From: Stropharia rugosoannulata
Taxonomy: Eukaryota; Basidiomycota; Agaricomycetes; Agaricales; Strophariaceae
Direction: 5' to 3'
Length of the DNA: 64,000 bases
NCBI GenBank assembly: GCA_028532985.1
Contig: JANCIK010000007.1
Span: forward strand, 310,001 to 374,000
Both the position numbers and the translations under genes were made by a program. The first letter of the stretch is position 1. Every line of letters starts with the position of its first letter. Of the stretch, positions 60,850 through 64,000 are shown in pieces. The notes below the pieces were generated by a model. It had not been told where the DNA came from. It saw only the letters and a list, made by a program, of their open reading frames with translations, and searched no databases.

Positions 60850-62395
60850 CCCCCCAAACTCTTAGATACTAGCTCTACCATCAATGAACCAAGGTCATTC
60901 ACAATTCTAGCATCCTTGAGTGCTGCAGCACCATTAAAAAAGCAGGTGCAAAGAAAACAAAAAAGGTTTCCATAGATAAAGGCACCTTGGCATTGAGCAA
61001 CTTATATGCTTTGCTAAAGACTAAGTTTGGCTCATCTGAGCAGATGCAGAAGGAGGTTCTTCCCTTTGTTGAAATGGTCTTTTTGAAGCCATTGGGCAAT
61101 GCAACAATGGCCAAGCTTGTTCATTGCAAGAGGCTCTGGATTGCATTTCTTACCTTTTACTACAATAGTTGCAAGAAGGCCCTTGAAACACTTCTGCCTG
61201 GCACACCATTCCCTCCTATGGATCAAATGAAAGCATTCTTCTGCATTGTAACAACAACTGGAGCATAACAACTGGGACAAGGTTATACATGCATGTCATA
61301 CATTAGCACTCGGACATTTGCACATGACATGCACTCCATGGTTTGTTCCTTGCTTTTGTTCACAGATATCCAGGCTAATTTAGCTTTTATAGCTTCACCA
61401 GCATCGGACAACACCAGCAACTGCTGAACAACAGGCCGAATTGATGCATGTATGCACATATATTTACTAAATAGAACACTACTGACCTACCCCAGATGTT
61501 GGAGACCATGGCCAAGGTTGAAAAAATTCTCCTGACTGAGGCAAAGCCAAAGAGAATAGTCTGTGTTACAGACCTTTACAAACTACAGGCAGCATGCTGG
61601 AACCCTGATGTCTACTTTGAAGTCATGTTTATGGTAAGTCATTTTCCCTTATGTTATGAATTAGTTCTTACAAATAATGAACAGAGGGTTCAAATTATGG
61701 CATTATTAAACTTGCTGTACACACTTGGTGTGAGAATAGGCACCCTTGTCAATCATTTGGATTATCCCGATGAGTACTTGCAATGGGGAGTGAGTACTGT
61801 CCTGTCATTTCATATATATAAAGCATGACAGGGTCTCTGCCAGGACATCGAGTTTGTGATTGAAGCCTATGATGAGGAGTGTGACCTCCAAATAATTGTG
61901 TTTTTCAAGTTCAATTGGGTGCAAGGCAAGTGGCAGGTGAATTCAGACTTGTAAGCCTCTCTGCTCTCTTGTTGAACCCAAGGCTAACAGTAATGCAGCA
62001 TCCAACAATCTCTTCAAAACCTTCTGAAGAAGTATATGGTTGCTGATGCCATACTTGCCTTAGAAGCAATGGCTATCCAAGACAATATTTTTGTTGAGAA
62101 CATTCTTGACTTGTGCACCAATTCTAAACATGTCTGTGACAAGCTCAAGCTGCCCTATCAGCTGACACAGAAAGAGGGATCCAAGGATAAGCCAGTGTTT
62201 ACACAGGTATGCAAACAGAAGCCCAGAAAAGCCATTAATGTTACATCAGACACAATGTTGGCTGATATTCCTAAAGACAATGTTGATAATGATGATGCTG
62301 CTAGCAACAATGATGATGTTAATGCTAATGATGATGATGATGCTAGGCCTGATAATACTGGCCTGTTTACCAAGGCCACTAACAAGTGCACCTGA
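60850..62395 (+). CDS. Unrecognised multi-exon gene
   Basis: Plus strand; the start is uncertain (ATG 60850 reads MPPKLLDTSSTINEPRSF but is out of frame with the next block). Blocks in order: LALSNLYALLKTKFGSSEQM, FVEMVFLKPLGNATMAKLVH, MLETMAKVEKILLTEAKPKR, LYKLQAACWNPDVYFEVMFM, (intron) RVQIMALLNLLYTLGVRIGT, DYPDEYLQWG, (intron) GLCQDIEFVIEAYDEECDLQ, FKFNWVQGKWQVNSDL, (intron) SIQQSLQNLLKKYMVADAIL, NIFVENILDLCTNSKHVCDK. The C-terminus is an Asp/Asn-rich repeat (NDDVNANDDDDARPDN) coded by GATGAT-type microsatellite DNA, stop 62393-62395. Clean GT-AG introns in phase argue for a once-real gene. No domain recognised. Confidence 0.4.
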
Positions 62396-62641
62396 GCCAA
62401 TGTTGCTGGTAGCAATGATGAATCTGGTGCTAGTGCCAATGACTGTGATGCAAAGCCAGCAGCAGCAGGCCCCTCTACTACCAAGCCCACTACCAAGCCC
62501 ACCTGAACCCCACAAGAAAGTATACTGATGAGCACTGCTGCATTTCATGGCTATCTTATAAAGCTCAGAGAGATTCTTGGCTTCATAGACATGGCTTTCA
62601 ACTAAATTTATATTTGTTGTCCACTAATATTACTGATAGGC

Positions 62642-63651
62642 TTGACATCCTGTGCTTTCCAATATGTGTTTGTTACAATGATGCTCAACAAAATGAAGGA
62701 GGCTCATCTTAAGTACTCACTTGGGCACTCTCATACAACAGACCTGGTTGGCTCTGTATATCAGGCACCCAACTGCAATATTGATGTTGGCCATCTGCAA
62801 TTTAGTACTGGCCTGGATGATACTACCATGATCCAAGCACACTCTTCTATTGTGTGGAATAGATTGGAGTCATCTCTGGAACAGAGCTTGTTATCTCTTG
62901 AAGCTCTCCAGAGCAACCCAAGAGGAAAGGAGTGCTTGGCCACAGTGCAAGATGCCCACGAAAAGATCATGTCCATGTTTCCTAACAAGTCAATTGAGCA
63001 AGTGATAGAAAAGGTATGCCAGTTTGTAACATAAGGGTTTTGTTTCTAACATGTTTTTTAGCATGCCCAACACTCACTTGTCCAGCAATTCATTGATATG
63101 GTTTCCAAACTGTCAGATACCTATGCAGACCTTGCTGTTCAAGTAAGCTATACCAATTCCATAGTTTTACTACAAGTTCTCAACATGCATAGAGAAACTA
63201 CTCCAAAATCATGGCCATAAAATCAGCCAATAAAGATACATCATTGTTTTGTGCTACTGTCAATGAATCCATTGCTACTTTGGAAATCAAAGAAAATCTT
63301 ACTGCTGCCCCAGCTGCATTGGAAGGCAATGACTTTAGCAAGGCTATTGTCACAGAACTGTCCAATGCTCATGCCATTTATCCTCTGAACCTCATAATCA
63401 ACTCTCTTGGGTGTAAAAATATCTGGCTCTTGGTTCTGAAGTGCTATATTGGACTCTACAAGAATGACAAGAGCAGTAAAAAAGGTATATGCATGTATTG
63501 CTTACATGATCTGGAGCTCTTGGAGGCCAAGCAAATCAAAAGCCACAGTGTCAACTATGCACCTCACATCAATGCATGCTGCCAGCATCATATTGGTAAA
63601 GAGTTGTTTGCACTTTTTCCTGAAGATGGGGCAGGTGTGATCCATTGCTGA
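62642..63651 (+). CDS. Unrecognised multi-exon gene
   Basis: Plus strand, start unresolved. KMKEAHLKYSLGHSHTT, PNCNIDVGHLQFSTGLDDTT and SIVWNRLESSLEQSLLSLEA, KIMSMFPNKSIEQVIEK are followed by an intron (63015-63061), HAQHSLVQQFIDMVSKLSD, a second intron (about 63142-63191), then RNYSKIMAIKSANKDTSLFC, VNESIATLEIKENLTAAPAA and LNLIINSLGCKNIWLLVLKC. The last 50 residues lie antisense to the retrotransposon fragment at 63502 and may not be original. It could be the 3' continuation of the gene at 60850. No domain recognised. Confidence 0.35.
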
Positions 63652-64000
63652 CTGGCCCTCTTTGCCACATGGTTTACAGCATCTGCTGGTTTTATTAGTA
63701 CATTCACTGCTACAATGATTCTGCACACAGTATTTGCATGTTTCATGTGTCTGCTTGCAGTCTCTGGCAAAGTGACTGTAATATTGGCATTTGTGACATC
63801 TGGTTGGTTCTGCTTTCAGTTTCTCTGTGGGGTGTCTTGCTAAATGAACAAACAGCCCTCTTGTCGTGAGGTAGTTGGCCTGTTCCTCATTGGTGAGTGA
63901 GTAGTACATTTGCAACTTGTTGTGTGTTGTTTCTGTATCCTACAGCTTTTGTCCATTTGATCTTGTGGACCATGTCCTCCATTAGGTTGTTGTCTTTGAG
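63502..64000 (-). pseudogene. Non-LTR retrotransposon ORF1 (Gag-like) fragment
   Basis: Minus strand, entering from the right edge. The frame KIKWTKAVGYRNN (about 63920-63965) shifts by one base near 63900 to LTNEEQANYLTTRGLFVHLA. Zinc knuckles follow: CHKCQYYSHFARDC (CCHC), CKYCVQNHCSSEC, and CKPC...DHTCPIF. This is the arrangement of nucleic-acid-binding ORF1 proteins of Tad/LINE-type elements. The frame stops at 63502. No reverse transcriptase is found to the left, so the copy is truncated as well as frameshifted. Confidence 0.65.

Noticed and set aside
62282..62360. GATGAT microsatellite as an independent repeat feature
   Set aside because: It encodes the Asp/Asn-rich tail of an open frame and is described there.

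Overview
The window is a piece of nuclear DNA from a filamentous basidiomycete, most likely an agaricomycete. Almost every coding region is split by 45-65 bp GT-AG introns. TATA boxes sit about 70 bp upstream of starts. The gene content (A1 aspartic proteases, AKR13-like reductases, large F-box families, DUF6532 proteins, Plavaka-type transposases) is what agaricomycetes carry. No bacterial-style operons, rRNA or CRISPR were seen. All gene models below were spliced by eye, so exon edges are approximate.

Left half (1-31 kb), gene-dense and mostly chromosomal: a secreted aspartic protease (549-2294, +); a 654-bp non-autonomous transposon with perfect 165-bp inverted repeats and a 9-bp target duplication (2616-3287); a tandem pair of F-box-like proteins whose first copy is broken (3938-6803, 7091-9987); a tandem pair of aldo-keto reductases whose second copy has ACG where the start codon should be (10679-12165, 13201-14648); a Ser/Pro-rich protein (15485-17397); a secreted alkaline phosphatase (18494-21688); a second aspartic protease in the opposite orientation (22275-24032, -); a CAD-type zinc alcohol dehydrogenase (25862-27624) converging on a short-chain dehydrogenase (27871-29168, -); and a conserved basidiomycete protein of unknown function whose promoter carries four ACGCGT boxes (30103-31191).

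Right half (31-64 kb), AT-richer and dominated by mobile DNA: a caspase-like remnant with both catalytic residues replaced (31634-32199), then a nest of two large DNA transposons of about 11 kb each. The outer one (about 33212-55895) encodes a DUF6532 protein, a coiled-coil protein, an unknown multi-exon gene and a Plavaka-like transposase. The inner one (about 39046-50754) sits inside the outer element's unknown gene. It carries its own DUF6532 gene, a decayed Plavaka transposase, a Lys/Arg-rich protein, a candidate 2-oxoglutarate/Fe(II) dioxygenase and an F-box-like gene. Several of these genes are intact except for single stop codons that could come from CGA-to-TGA or CAG-to-TAG changes.

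Beyond the nest lie low-complexity DNA with recurring CAGCAGA words, a tRNA-like Pol III module (58983-59080), a divergently transcribed cluster of unrecognised multi-exon genes (59629-63651) and a non-LTR retrotransposon ORF1 fragment running off the right edge.
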